Positions 1 through 11,453 of a stretch of 64,000 bases of DNA are shown here, in pieces; position 1 is the first letter of the stretch; the number at the start of each line of letters is the position of its first letter. The position numbers and the translations under genes are program-made. This DNA is from Amorphophallus konjac (taxonomy: Eukaryota > Streptophyta > Magnoliopsida > Alismatales > Araceae). Below the pieces are notes generated by a model. The model saw only the letters and a list, made by a program, of their open reading frames with translations, ran no database searches and was not told the DNA's origin. Location of the stretch: the NCBI GenBank assembly GCA_022559845.1, contig CM040128.1:222627643-222691642 (forward strand), written 5' to 3'.

Positions 1-1052
1 TTTGCCCCTAGGTTAAATGTATACATATGAGATGGTTTTTGGAAGGTTTTAGAATGGGTTTTCTGGTCATTTGGTCCCTTTGTGGTGTATATTTATGTGA
101 GCTCCGAATTTGGGCTTTTCAACCCTAATGAGCTTACATTCTTATCTTGCAGGTGAAGAAAGAAAAAGGAGGAGGGAACAAGAGAAAGAGGAAGGGTTCT
201 GATCTACTTGGAGACATTTCTGGAGCTTGTGGATGAAGTGAAAGAAGTGTGGCTTGAAGAGAGGAATCCGGTGATAGTAAAATCGCGAGCACCCGTCGAC
301 ATTGACTTGGAGATTTAAGGAGTTTGCAAAGGGGGAAATCTCTACATCTGTTCCTAGCGTATTTGAGATGTTTTACATGTTCTATTTTTAGTTTGGATGT
401 CATTAAGGTTTTAACTTTTATTTTGAACATCAAAATATTGATTGGTTGATCGCCGGTGTGTGATTGTGTGTGGGTGTGCGAAGCTGCGTCTCCGTGTGTG
501 GCTTTAGTGCGGGGTGAGTTCCCCGAGTGTGTGGGTGTGTGCTGCGGTGGCAGTGTTCTGGGGCCAGGCCCCGTGTGTGTGGATTGCTGTAGGAGCAGCG
601 TGTGTGTGGTGTTGGGGTTCATCCCCGTGGTTGCTACGGTTTGTAGCGTGTTAGTGAAGACTCACCAGGTATGGTGAGGGGTGGACGTGGGTGGATGGTA
701 GGTCCGGCCGAACCACCTAAAAATCTCTATGTTCCTTGTGGTGTGCCTCTGTATGTATCCATTTCTCCTATCTCTATTCATAGGTCTTTTTAGAGATTTT
801 TATTCATTGCATCATCACACATCGCTACGTCTGCTATCTGTGTTTAGTGAAGGTTCAATCGATCCTTGCATAGGCTATTCTTGTGAGATCGGAGAGTTCG
901 AGAGAACTTGCTCGTGTAGAACGAAAACTTGCTTTCATTATACTTTGTGTTGGTAGTTTATTTTATTCTGCTACATAAAGTTTAAATATGCTATTATTAT
1001 TGGAGGACACTTCAACCGCCCCTTCTTGTCTGTGCGTTTATTTGGGCCAACA
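1..1052 (+). repeat. Element E left LTR, 3' portion
   Basis: This aligns along its length with about 17202-18259, the 3' part of the complete E LTR, with scattered substitutions and a shorter C-run near 1015. It ends in GGGCCAACA two bases before the primer site. About 1.26 kb of the LTR lies left of the window. Small open frames here (for example 456-677 and 134-622 antisense) recur in both LTR copies but have no recognisable product. Confidence 0.9.
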
Positions 1053-1054
1053 AT

Positions 1055-1066
1055 TGGTATCAGAGC
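1055..1066 (+). other. Primer binding site, tRNA-iMet type (element E)
   Basis: TGGTATCAGAGC is the usual plant initiator-methionine tRNA primer site. It lies two bases after the LTR end at 1052 and fixes the element's strand as plus. Confidence 0.9.
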
Positions 1067-1118
1067 AAGGCCTCTAATTTTATTCAACCTCACGGTTGTT
1101 GAGGATTGATCATTAGCA

Positions 1119-1861
1119 ATAGAAAGTAGGGGAATGCTTCTTGAGGGACATTCTATACACAGGCCACCATGTTTTGATGGCACAAATTACCCTTATTGGA
1201 AAAATAGAATGACAGTGTTTTTGCATGCTCAGGATTATGATAGCTGGAGAGTCGTTAGTAAAGGTCCTTATCAATTGCCCGATGATGAGGACAGTTGGAC
1301 TGAAGAACATATTAGAAAATCATGTGCAAATTTTAGAGCAATGAATATTGTTCAATGTGTTGCACATCTGAATGAATATTCATGTATATCTATGTGTTCC
1401 TCTGTGCAAGAAATGTGGGAGAAGCTCTGACCCATATATGAAGGAACATCGGAGGTAAAGGAGACAAAAGCAAATCTATTGGTCCGAGAATATGAGCTAT
1501 TCATGATGAAGCCACATGAGACCATCTCGGAGATGTTTGCAAGGTTAAGTAAGATCACCAAGGGTTTGAAAGCACAGGGAAAGGAGTACACAAATCAAGA
1601 CCTAGTAAGGAAGGTGCTACGGTCCTTGTCACCACAATGGCATTCAAAAGCGACCATGATAGAAGACTCTAAAGATCTCACCACACTTACGCTGGATGAG
1701 TTGATTGGGTCATTGATGACCTATGAAATCAACATCAAAAGAACAGAGGAGGAGAAAAGTAAGATGAAATCAGTTCCACTTAAGGCTAACCCAAAGCCTT
1801 CTGAAGAAAGTGATGAAGAGTCAAGTCTTGATAGTAGTGAGGAAGAATTTGTGGACCTCAT
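1119..1861 (+). pseudogene. gag: Copia Gag, N-terminal part (element E, first copy)
   Basis: Capsid-type Gag of a Copia element. Recognisable stretches are FDGTNYPYWKNRMTVFLHA near the start, then REYELFMMKPHETI and LVRKVLRSLSPQW, typical of the DUF4219/UBN2 region, followed by an acidic serine/glutamate tail. The expected start codon, which is ATG in the second copy at 18326, is ATA at 1119. An in-frame TGA lies at 1428-1430. Reading is cut at 1861 by insertion of element A and resumes at 13181 in the same reading register. No product is expected from this copy. Confidence 0.85.
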
Positions 1862-3596
1862 TGTTGACACCCGTTTTTTGCCGATAAGTTGAGTCATTTT
1901 TCTTACTCCCATTTATTGATGCCTCGAGTTGTCCATCACTCGCTGGACTATTTTCTGGCACGTTCTGGGCCAATTTTATGGGTAACCTTACTCCCTGGCT
2001 AGGTTCGAGTTGATTAAGGGCTTAATGGGCCTTGATTTTGGTTGATTGAGCTTTTCTATGAATTTCAAACGCCCATATACATGTACGGTCAACCTCCAGC
2101 CGTTCAATCATTTGTGCGGTTGATAGTGGGTTGTCCAAACATTTAGTGGGTATATTGGTTAATTCTCTTAATTGTCACCGACAAGCATATATAGGGCCTT
2201 GTCTTAGCCGCATAAGTCCATTGCGCGGTATATACTGAGCCGTCTATCTCTCAAGAGTCCTAGCGTCGATTGACTATTCAGATAATTACCTATTTATCTT
2301 CTTGTTTGTGATTTATCACCGACAGGCTTGGGCAGTTTCTCAAGTGCCGTTCAACTATGAAAGAGTCCAGCAGTGAATTTACCGGTCAGTTCAATGGATA
2401 AATTAATTATCTCAGAATTTATTTGAATTTCCACCGACAGGGATGGGCGGCCCATGTTTGGCCGCTCATCAGTTTTGAGGTCTATCGGGAGACCGTTTAT
2501 CCTCTCGGACCAAAAAGTGGTTATGGCTTTTTCCTATCATTCGTGGCTTTTCTCCCAAACTTTCTCCGATGATTTCTCCGTGAATACTTAACCATTTTGA
2601 GTGTCGTTTCTTCCAGATGAAAGATAATTGAATTATCTTCATCTTTTATTTGATAATCTCGACTTGAAAATGGCTAGAAACCCTAAATTCGAGCTAAGAC
2701 TCTAGGTGCTCCATAAATAGACCCTGAGGCCCAACTTTGAAAGGGGGGAGATTTTTGGTCGCCGACGAAGCCCTGCTGAATCTTTGAGCGACCTAGCACC
2801 AGGGAGGGAGGCCTTCTACATCCACACAGGCCCCCGGTTCAGGGAGTAGTCTTATTTCGAGTCATTAGTACATTTAGTCTCGTTGTTCTTTCTTGTTTGC
2901 ATGCATCACGTCCTCCACGTTGCTTCCATGTTTTCATTACTCTCTTACACCATGCACACACCCTCCCATGTTTTCTGACGCCCCCAGGGGTTTAAAAATC
3001 CCCAGGTACCCCCCATTTCATTTAGTCATGTTCATTTCCATCCGTTTGAGCACTTACTACACTTTCTAGTTCTAACTTGGGTTTTCCTTTACGTTCTACA
3101 CGTGGTTTTACAGGTCAGCAACACACTAGCGCGAGGCCCATCCTTTCTAGCCGGCCGGAAAGGGTGGAGGTTGGGCCTTTGCAACTCACGGCGTGGCAGT
3201 CTTAGGCGGCTCCCAATTGCCCGTTCACTAAGATGAGCGGTGGCTTCTGGACCGTTATTCTTCGTCCTGCGGTTGTGTTAGAGCCGTTCATCTGCTAGTC
3301 GTTCTCCATCCCGCGTTCCTCTTCAGCCCCTACAGATGATCTGTCGTATGGCCACTCATCTTTACAGACGGTTCTTCATGAGCCGCCCATCTTCGTAGGG
3401 CTGGTCTTAAGGCGAGTACCTCTCTCTCTTTCCAAGGTACGGTGTGTTCAGCGCGTTCGGCATCTTGGTGGCGATCACAGGTTTGTGTATTTTTGTTCCT
3501 TCCCACCGTTCACATATATGTATTTCTCACATTGTTTTAATGGATGGAACGGGAGAGACCCCTAAGACGGTAAATGGGGGGAAAAACTTGTCAACA
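1862..3596 (+). repeat. Element A left LTR
   Basis: 1735 bp from TGTTGACACC to CTTGTCAACA. Matches 11454-13175 throughout and, more loosely, the D LTR at 50339. It holds a TATA-like box at 2712 and many imperfect palindromes of the form CGGT...ACCGTTCATC, for example 2223-2247, 2445-2470, 2478-2502, 3269-3293 and 3367-3391. Confidence 0.93.
2712..2720 (+). promoter_or_regulatory. TATA-like box, element A left LTR
   Basis: CATAAATAG here aligns with TATAAATAG at 12292 in the right LTR and at 51204 in element D, each about 0.85 kb into the LTR. The first T has been lost in this copy. The GGCCC..CTTTGAAAGGGGGGAG stretch downstream is conserved in all three and would be in the transcribed R region (inference). 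Confidence 0.6.
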
Positions 3597-3607
3597 CATC
3601 CCTTTTT

Positions 3608-3625
3608 TGGCGATCAAGGTGGGAC
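3608..3625 (+). other. Primer binding site, element A (probably tRNA-Arg type)
   Basis: TGGCGATCAAGGTGGGAC lies 11 bases after the LTR. It has the geometry of a tRNA 3' end complement: TGG for CCA, discriminator, seven acceptor bases, then GTGGG for the T stem. Ogre/Tat elements are known to use tRNA-Arg; I have not verified the exact tRNA. It differs from the element B site at one base. Confidence 0.6.
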
Positions 3626-4847
3626 ACCTAGTGCCCATCGTGTTAGTGACTTGCTGACCTTCTCTCTTGCTTTGTTAGTCCTTTTCTCGAAGTGGTTTTA
3701 GGTTGATCTTGGATGGCTGTACTCTCTGTCCTCTGGAACTTGTGCGGTTCCCCAGGAGCCGTCCAAATATTCTGCGACCGTAAACCCACCGTTCTTCTCT
3801 ACGAACAGTGTCACTTCTCCTCCAAGCCTGCTGTCGTGAGCGGTCTCTCACCACCCGTTCATCGTCCATACGGCCTACGTTTGGCCGTCCATCTTGCTGG
3901 TTCAGGTACGCCTCTGCCTTCATACTATTGGCTGGATTACTGTCACGCGGTTGCTACAGGTTCGTTCTAGTACTTACACGATCTATCAATAGACCGCTCA
4001 TCCTGGTACGCTTCTGATTTCTATCTGTTTTCATTCTAGCATTTTCTGATTTTCTTGTTACTCTATTGTTACTCCCTGGTATGCACGGTCGTTCGCAGAC
4101 CGTATTTGCTCCCTGAGCGGTCTCGATCAGACCGTCCTTTTGCTGCTACAGTGCACCCCATGCTACAGTTTGATCATTGAGTTATATCATTATATACATA
4201 TATGTTGGTGCTGTTTGATCTCCCCATGCTGTTGTTATATCATTCCATGGTTGCATTCATCTCATTTTCTTACATTTGATGGATCATTTCTTGCTAGTTT
4301 CTAGGCTAGATCTTGCATGCACTCCGGTGCGCATAGGATTCATGCACATTTATCATCTGTAGTTGCATTCCTACCGAAGTAGGGTTTCCTCTCGTCTCCA
4401 TACTCCTTGGAGCTGACTAGGTGACCTTACCGAGGACCTCCATAAGTCCCCGTGAGCCGTGGATTCCCACACGGACGCCGGGCAGGTTGTACCACATTAT
4501 CCCTCGGTCTAGGGTTTTGCATCCAAAAAGTGGGAGTCTCTTAGAGTCACCCAGTTTCCCACTCTTACCCTGGTTAGGTACTGTGTGGTTGAGTGAATTC
4601 ATATAGTAATTAACCCACTAAGGTCCTAAAGAGGAACTCATAAAATTTTCGTGCATCATTCATAACTTGGGTGGTTAATTGGTGGATTCTTCCCTCATCT
4701 CTTTATGTATTGCAGTGTCATCATTTGCATCTTTTTGTCAGACTAGGCTCATTTAGACTAGATCATCTTAGTGTCACATTTGTCCTAGGTTTCTTCCTCC
4801 TTTGTATCTCCTCCCATTCTTGATTGTATAAAGTCTCCATACTCCCC
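3626..4847 (+). other. Element A 5' leader, non-coding
   Basis: No supported gene. It continues the palindrome series found in the LTR: 3743-3764, 3838-3864, 3869-3893, 4084-4105 and 4115-4137 all read CGGT or CGGC, about ten bases, then ACCGT or GCCGT. The stretch from 4320 to 4600 (GTGCGCATAGG, CTCCATACTCCTTGGAGC, GACCTCCATAAGTCCCCGTGAG) matches the leader of element B at 32050-32240, again linking A to B. Confidence 0.7.
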
Positions 4848-6428
4848 ATGGAGCATTTTTCCCCTGCATCCTATTCCTATTCTTCTCTACCTTCTTATCC
4901 CTGCGTGGATTCCTCTTCCCACGCGGGCCCATCTCCTTATTCCTCCGTTGGACCCTATTCTTTTAACGGGCCTTCTTATCCCGCCCGTGCTGCTGTTGGC
5001 CCAATTAGTCCCCGTTCCCACATTCACCATCATTCCAGGCCCATGCATTCCTCCATTCTCGGAATGGGATTGCCTTCACCTCAGGCTGGATCCCCTCATT
5101 CGGCCCATCATCATTATCCTGGTTTAAATTCATCCTCTCTTGCTCAGGTTGGCCCATATCCTTCTCGGACTCTTCCAACCGAGGAGATGATCGCTCAGGC
5201 CCAGCGTCAGCTTGATGAATTACAACGCTGAATCAATCCCCAAACTTTTTTGGATATTCCATTTTCATTCCAGGGTCTTCAACCCCCACCACGTTCACAG
5301 ATTCCCGCATATCGTTGCTATGGTGGAATTGGTGACCCCTACGTCCATTTGAAGGATTTCTTATATGAGTCGGCCCATCTCCGGCACGATCTACGCTTGA
5401 TGGCCTATTTGTTTGGTCTATCTTTAGAGGGCTCGGCCAAGGATTGGTTCTTCACGTTACCGCAAGAGTAGATGATGAATTTTCAAGTTGTACAATAAAA
5501 GTTCATTCAGCAGTATCGAGACCAGGTTGGACCTAGGTATTCCATGGTGGATTTGGCCCAAGAGAAGATGAAGCCCGACGAGGAATTCTCTGTGTTCGCC
5601 GACCGCTGGCGTCGCCTAGCCGCGCAAGTTCCAGGGCATATTCCGGAGGGCAAACAAATCAAGATGGTTATTTCTAATGCAACGCCCGAGCTCAGATGCA
5701 TCTTAGCCCTGAACCATATCACTTCATGGCAACAACTCTACAGACGAGCCCGCTTCATTAGCCAACAACTCCTAGTTTCCCTCGACCGTGAGTCTCCTCC
5801 ACCTTCGCCTTCCACATACCCCTTCTCTTCACCATCCCCCACAAGTCAGCACTCTACTACATATCCCTCCATGAGTCGGGCATCCGCTCCCACTTATCCA
5901 TATGCCTTCCCATGTCACCCCACTACATCTTCCTCCATGAGTCAGCCCTCCGTTGTTTCATTTCCCCACACCTCTCCACTTCCGGTCAAGGAAACGTCAC
6001 ACCCTGAGTGGGTGGATGCCGTCCATTATATTCCCACTCCCTTCACGCCTCCACATCATTCTAGCCCTCCTCCTTCACCTACGCAATTCCCCTTGCCTAC
6101 GCAACCTCCACTACCATCCCCACTACCTTCTCATACCCCTCGGCATCTGCCTTGCCCGAAGCGGGCTTCTCACTCTCCATTGCCGAAAACTCTTACAGAT
6201 ATTTTCAGGGCTTTGATGGCGACCCATGCAGTACAACTCCTTCCGGTTGTGCCTTGCCAACCTGCGGTCGGGAATTCGCTCCATTTCTGTGAGTTTCATC
6301 GTCAACAGGGGCATTTGATTGAGGACCGCCTTGAGTTTCGGGAACTTGTTTATAATTTGGAAGACAAGAAGATGATTGATTGGGCTGTCGTGTGCCAAGT
6401 TATTGTAGATCTTCGCAAACAACAATAG
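4848..6428 (+). pseudogene. gag: Ty3/Gypsy Gag (element A)
   Basis: Gag polyprotein of Retrotrans_gag type, which would form the particle and package RNA. After a Ser/Pro/His-rich N-terminus there is the capsid core (VHLKDFLYESAHLRHDLRL, SLEGSAKDWFFTLPQE, MKPDEEFSVFADRWRRLAAQ, ELRCILALNHITSWQQLYRR), a Pro-rich stretch, and CEFHRQQGH, part of a C-x2-H-x4-H-x4-C motif whose last Cys is Arg here. It is closely similar to B Gag and nearly the same as D Gag. In-frame stops at 5229-5231, 5469-5471 and 5496-5498 break it. I chose the ATG at 4848 because the Ser-rich Gag N-terminus begins there; upstream ATGs are possible. Confidence 0.85.
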
Positions 6429-8499
6429 CAGCAGTAAGCGCCGCCCAGGCAGCCGTCTCCGTCTCAAGACCAGGGGGCATCCCTATGACTTTTTAGTTGA
6501 TAAAGCACCCGCTCCGTCTCCTACTCAACCTCCACGGCCTCCACAAACCCAAGCCTCTGCTCAGGCTAGCACAAACTCTTCTCCTTCCCCCTCCATTTCC
6601 ACCACCGCTTCTACTCCCAACGCCGCTCGACGTGTTGTACCGACACGTCGGAGATAGGCGCCATGACCTGCCACCTCTTCTGCCTCGCCACCACCTTCTC
6701 CACCCCCATCTTCACTGCCTCCATTGACCACATCTCCATCATTGCCTTCTCCATTATCCCCATTGCCGTCACCACCACCGTTTTCATCGCCTCCTCTCAC
6801 AACGATCCCTGTTCTGTCACCTTCACAACCATCCCCTCTACCGATGCCGCTCCCTTCACCATCATCGTCTAAGCATGAGCAAGCTTCCCCTATGCCCACA
6901 CCCCCGCCATTGTCTTCATCTCCACCCACGCCACCTTCACCTTTGGCCTCTCCTACACCTCTACCCTCCAAACCTTTACCCCCACCAGAGCCTATCATCG
7001 CCGTTATCTCTCCGCCGTTCGCATTGCCTTCGCCCACACCTGCCAAGCCTTCTCCACCACTCTCTCTACCTATCTCCACCCCACGGAGCGGGTGCGTGCT
7101 ACCTTTGGTGCCCCTCGGGTCTAGTCCCCAGGGAGATAAAGAGCTGAGCTAGGCTTTGATTATGCATTACAAGCTTCAAGATTTCATTTTTCACATGCCG
7201 GTCCAAGTCCTAGTCCCTAGCTATTCTAGGGGTAATGAGCCCACACTTGCTATGAAGATGGTTGCTGAGAAGAGTTCCTTAGCACTGGTGCCAGTTTCTT
7301 CCAAAGCGATGCCGGTGGTAATCTCTTTGCTCGCCGGAGAATTCACTGTTGATGTTGTTATCACCTCTCGCTTGATTGCTATTCAGTTCACTGGCCCAGA
7401 AGAGTTTTTCGACTGGATGGTGCTAACCCACACGGCCGTCGAAAGTTTAATGAATTCAGCATTCAAGGGGCAATTGGTCGTGCCTTCGAGGTTGGCCAAG
7501 GGCATTCTGCATTCTCCGTCTCATCTCCCTCGGCTTATTGGTAAGGCAGCCGCGTCAACGCCGCGCATCGCCCTCCCTTAGTTCCGTCCTACGCTTCTAG
7601 CAAGGGAGTTATGCTTCATGCCCAACTGCTGAGTGAAGATGCCAAAGCTCCATGTTCTAGTGCCGAATGACAAAACTCCACTGCTCCCTGATGTTCATCC
7701 CAAGGAGTTGACTGTTCTGGAATGTCTTTCTATGGTTGGCACCGCACAGCTAGGGGCAACCGTCCCGATGAAGTTGCATATTTATGATCGAGCTAGGCCG
7801 TCTGCCAGGTGGGCCCGTTATTTAAGAAAACATTACAAGACAAGAAGCCCAAAGGCCCGAGTCCGTGCCAGGCAGAGTTGTTGCAAGCATATTTCTGCCA
7901 AGAAGAGGCGGCGACGTAAGTATAAGGGCCAACAGTTGTATATTCGGGGGCTCACTCCACCTCCTTGTTCCGTCTCTTCATCTTCCTTCCATTCATCTTT
8001 TCTTCTGCTCAGTTCCTATCCTTGGGTGGTGTACCATCCGCCACCTGACCATGTTTCTACCATCTTCTCCTACCCTCACCATTCTAGGTCTCGGCCCATG
8101 TCCTCCTCTTCCCCTGATCCAGGGGCCTCTTATAGTTTTCCACCATGGGTACGTCCGGATTCCACTTCTCATCCTTTTCCTCCGACCATGTTGGGGGTTC
8201 CTCATGCTCGTTCCCCGACCTTGTCAGGTAGTTTTTCTAATTTTTACCTGACTTTGTCGGGCGACCGTCACTTTCTCACCCCGACTTTGCCGGGTGGTTT
8301 CCATTCCTTTTTCCCGACTTCGTCAGGCGACCATGTCACTTCTTCCCCGCCTTCGGCGGATGACCCTCACTCTTTTCTTCCGCCCATGTCGGATGATTAT
8401 TCTCCTTCTTCCTTACCTTCACAGCTATCCTTTCATCGTCTTTCCGTTCTTTCCTCCTCACCCATTCAGGGTCATTACCCTTTTTCATGCGATTTTTGA
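6429..8499 (+). pseudogene. Pro/Ser-rich linker and domain X (element A), product unknown
   Basis: Downstream of Gag, in another frame after a frameshift near 6430-6720, comes a Pro/Ser/Thr-rich linker (about 6724-7080). Then comes a folded-looking region I do not recognise: LPLVPLGSSPQGDKE, LALVPVSSKAMPVVISLLAG, FTGPEEFFDWMVLTHTA, LLARELCFMPNC, HPKELTVLECLSM. It ends in a very basic tail (RARPSARWARYLRKHYKTR, AKKRRRRKYKGQQL) and a 33-bp coding repeat. Stops lie at 7150-7152, 7579-7581 and 7630-7632. Element D carries the same region (46050-47065) without stops in that part, so it is a real conserved coding block. The basic tail suggests nucleic-acid binding (inference). It occupies the place of pol. 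Confidence 0.7.
8180..8393 (+). repeat. 33-bp tandem coding repeat with hairpin core, seven units (element A)
   Basis: Units begin at 8180, 8213, 8246, 8279, 8312, 8345 and 8378, exactly 33 bp apart. Each has a core like CCCCGACTTTGTCGGG, whose arms CCCGAC and GTCGGG can pair. In the domain X frame each unit encodes 11 residues of the type PTLSGxFxxxx. The later units drift (SADD, SDD). Element D has the same array at 47123-47303. Confidence 0.85.
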
Positions 8500-9300
8500 G
8501 GCTTTAGTCCGCCTTGATCTTAGTTAATCTATTTTAATTCTGTATTTGGTTCCTTGTTATCAAAGGCCTCTATGCCTGAACAAGGGAGTTCTAGCCCTTG
8601 TCTCTCTTCCTTTTATTCTTCTTCGTCCAGTTTGGTGTCTACCGCTCCTCCATCTAGAGGAATATTCAAGTCCTTGTTATCCTCTCCCTTTTACCCAGAC
8701 AAGCAAGGAATACAAAGCTCATGCTGATCAAAGCTCGATGATCAAGATCACTTCAGGATGCCGCTTTTCCATTTCATGGATTCGCAAGGTATCTTTATTT
8801 TGTGCAAGAACATGCTATTATTGCTATCATTTCTATTTTCTCCTGCGCATGGTTATAATGTGGTTTCCTCGACACATTTTGAGCGGCTTTAGTTCATTAA
8901 GTTTGGTTAGTTCAAGTCGAGTTGCTTTTGCAGCATCCTTAGGCTGGTGATAACTCCGTGTTAGGAGTTTAGTTTCTTTCCCTGATTGTTGAGGGTGACC
9001 TTTGAGTATGGATTTTTCACACACTACACGGCGAGTTATAGCCGATCTCTCTAGTGTAACATCGTTGCTGCTTTGGCCATACTTTGGGTATGCACAAAGG
9101 TCTTTTCTTTTCTTTGCTCGGCCGAGTGCATGGGCAAGAGATTGATAGATAAGATGACTAACATAGGCGCTCCCTAATACGAGAGAGGTCTCAAATAGGG
9201 GCAGTCTTGACCCTCAAAAGTGAGCTTTCATGTAATATCTAGCCAATAAGGGCTACCAAAATGAGAAAATGAATCAATGCAAAATTATGAATCAAAGGCA

Positions 9301-9360
9301 TGGCAAGAGTGGCAGTACAGTTCCCCGCGGGACGTCATGAGCCCGGTCGCATGCGTGCCT
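9301..9360 (+). other. Conserved 60-bp non-coding block (element A copy)
   Basis: Reads TGGCAAGAGTGGCAGTACAG, then CCCCGCGGGACGTCATGAGC, then CGGTCGCATGCGTGCCT. Near-identical blocks occur at 40919-40978 in element B and 48213-48272 in element D, in the same place between the coding region and the A-rich array, although surrounding DNA is less alike. Confidence 0.75.
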
Positions 9361-9687
9361 GATAAATATGGGTCTTAAAATCAAAGACACAAAGCCCCGA
9401 CGCAACAGACTATCTCTTTGAGGTGTGGTGCCCTCGAAGGAATTCGAGTCTTGATATCTTCCATCCTACACGAAGTTGGTCTCCATTTTTCTTCTGCTTC
9501 TCCCTCTTAGGCTGGGTTGTATCCCGAGTATGTCCTTAGTAGGGGCACCATTCTTTAGAAGCGGTTGGTTGTGGTAAGCCACCCTCACATGCACGCCCTG
9601 CTCAAGGGAAGTCTTTAATGAGAGGGGAGGGACAGCGATCCCTGGCCAGTAGTTCGAGCCTGTCTTTGGGTGTTGCGGATTGCTATT

Positions 9688-9860
9688 TCAAAATCTAAAA
9701 AAATGAGATATTGTCAAAAATCTAAAAAAATGAGATATTGTCAAAAATCCAAAAAAATGAGATATTGTCAAAATTTTAAAAAAATGAGATTCCAAAAAAA
9801 TGAAATATTGTTCAAAAAAAATAAAAAAAATAAATATTTTGAAAATCCAAAAAAATCAAG
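9688..9860 (+). repeat. A-rich tandem repeat (element A)
   Basis: About four units of 27 bp with the pattern TCTAAAAAAATGAGATATTG then TCAAAAA, followed by degenerate copies. Arrays of similar sequence lie at the matching place in B (41269-41480) and D (48600-48800). Confidence 0.85.
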
Positions 9861-11440
9861 AAAATTGAAAAATCTCAAGATGTTTATCTTTTACATTTTA
9901 TTTTGAGGACAGATACGTAATCTGTTTGCTAAGTGTGCAGGTTGTAGGTACTCAAGCTTTCCTTGCTCCGTATTTTATTCTATCTGTCTCATGTTCACAT
10001 CTTTCATATGTTCTCTTCTTCAATCATATCTCTCGATCTATTCTGAATCTTGTGTCCTTCTCAACTTTTGTTTACAATGATTATATTTATATGAGAGGGC
10101 TTTGCCTCACGATTATGAACCTGGCGGTTCTGCTTCATTCTGATCTTGGGTTTTGATTGAAGGGCATATTTGTTTATCTTTTTTTCCCACCATGTCCTTC
10201 TCACGTGTTTATGTCCCACCGTGTTGTCCCACACATGTTTTGTCCCTCACCGAGTGCTGTTAGTTATCTTGCACATGTTGTTAGTCACCCCTATATGTCC
10301 CATGTTCTTGTCCCAACCGTGTGGTCATCCGTCATGATCTTGTCCTAGCCGTGTGTTGTCCCAACGCGTTGTTGTCTTGTCACACCGTGTTCATGCATGC
10401 ATGTTGTCTGTTCATGCCATTGCATATGTGCTAGTTTGCCTTTGTTATGTTATGTTGCATTATCTCCCATTTCATTTGATCGTTATGTTATGTTATGTTG
10501 TCTATCGTTCAGTTGATCGTTATGTTCATGTTATGTTCATCATGGTTGTCTTATTTGAAAATCCATAAAATCAGAAAAATCTAAAAATCTAAAAAATGCC
10601 GTTTCACCTGCATAGGTAAGTCAGGTATGGTTCTCTATCCCTACACATTGTTGCATTACTATATGATATCTACGCTATATTATCTCAAGAACCGATTGGT
10701 TACTCGCGTGTTCCAGGATCTGATGTTCCCCTTTAACAAAAATAATGGTGATCCAGGTTCATGTGTTTGATCTCTGGATAGGCCGTTAGGTTGGGAAAGC
10801 CCGGGAGGATGGTTCTATCCTGTACACCGTGGTTGCGGATAGTGTCTTGACTCTGATTCTCTCAGCCTGGAAATAATATTCTCGATATTTTATATTTTAT
10901 CCTTTCTTTACATTTGTTTTAATGATTTCTTTTATTTTAGCCCAGCATGCATCATACGCATATTTTTGAGCATTCATGACCCATGGTTTGTCTGCTAATG
11001 TCCCGCCAGTGATGGATAGCTGTGCGTTTAGTGTTTGAGTAAGAGGAACAATTTCACTCTGAGTTGGAAGGTTCTCTCTGGTTTGTTCACTTGGTTTGGT
11101 TGATTAAGAGGTCCCCGTCTGGAGCTTAAGTCTGTTTCTTTGCTTTCTGCTGCTTATTCCAGTCTCCTCATTGGTCCGAGGGATTGTGTCCCCCATGAGG
11201 TTGATCGTGTGTTTTTTATTTAGTTTAGTTCCTCCAGATTGGTGTCGCTTTTAGTCTGACTATTTCCTTGTGAATCGTTCAGAGTTTTTCGGAAGATTCC
11301 TATCGCTTATTGGCGAGAAAACGGGTGTCATTTTACCTTAACGCCCACTTTTCGGTCCACTCCGCTTCATTTCTGCTTCATCTCTATGTTTCATTTCTCT
11401 TTCGCTTCACCTCTGCTTGCTCCCCTGCAAAGAGGGCATT

Positions 11441-11453
11441 AAGGAGGGACATC
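11441..11453 (+). other. Polypurine tract, element A
   Basis: AAGGAGGGACATC ends directly at the right LTR and is the expected plus-strand primer. Element D has TTAAGGAGCGGCATC at the same place before 50339. Confidence 0.8.

Larger units (their letters stand above)
8500..11453 (+). other. Element A 3' non-coding region
   Basis: Three kilobases without a supported gene. It contains a conserved block (9301-9360), an A-rich tandem array (9688-9860) and a degenerate TGTTGTCCC..CCGTGT run (10190-10400). GTTATGTTATG simple sequence follows at 10440-10540. The same order of blocks is seen in element D (47066-50338), and the first two blocks recur in element B (40919 and 41269). Confidence 0.75.

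Noticed and set aside
134..622. ORFs within E LTRs (134-622, 456-677, 729-956 and their copies at 17335-18158)
   Set aside because: Repeated only because LTRs are repeated; no domain, and no start context or homology recognised.
1055..1080. tRNA-like sequence at primer sites
   Set aside because: Only the 3' acceptor complement is present; there is no complete tRNA fold.
3675..4017. Small ORFs in the A leader and LTR
   Set aside because: Not conserved between A and B leaders; palindromic motifs explain the sequence better.
6561..7079. Antisense Gly/Glu-rich ORF (also 45397-46152)
   Set aside because: Shadow of the Pro/Ser-rich linker codons on the plus strand.
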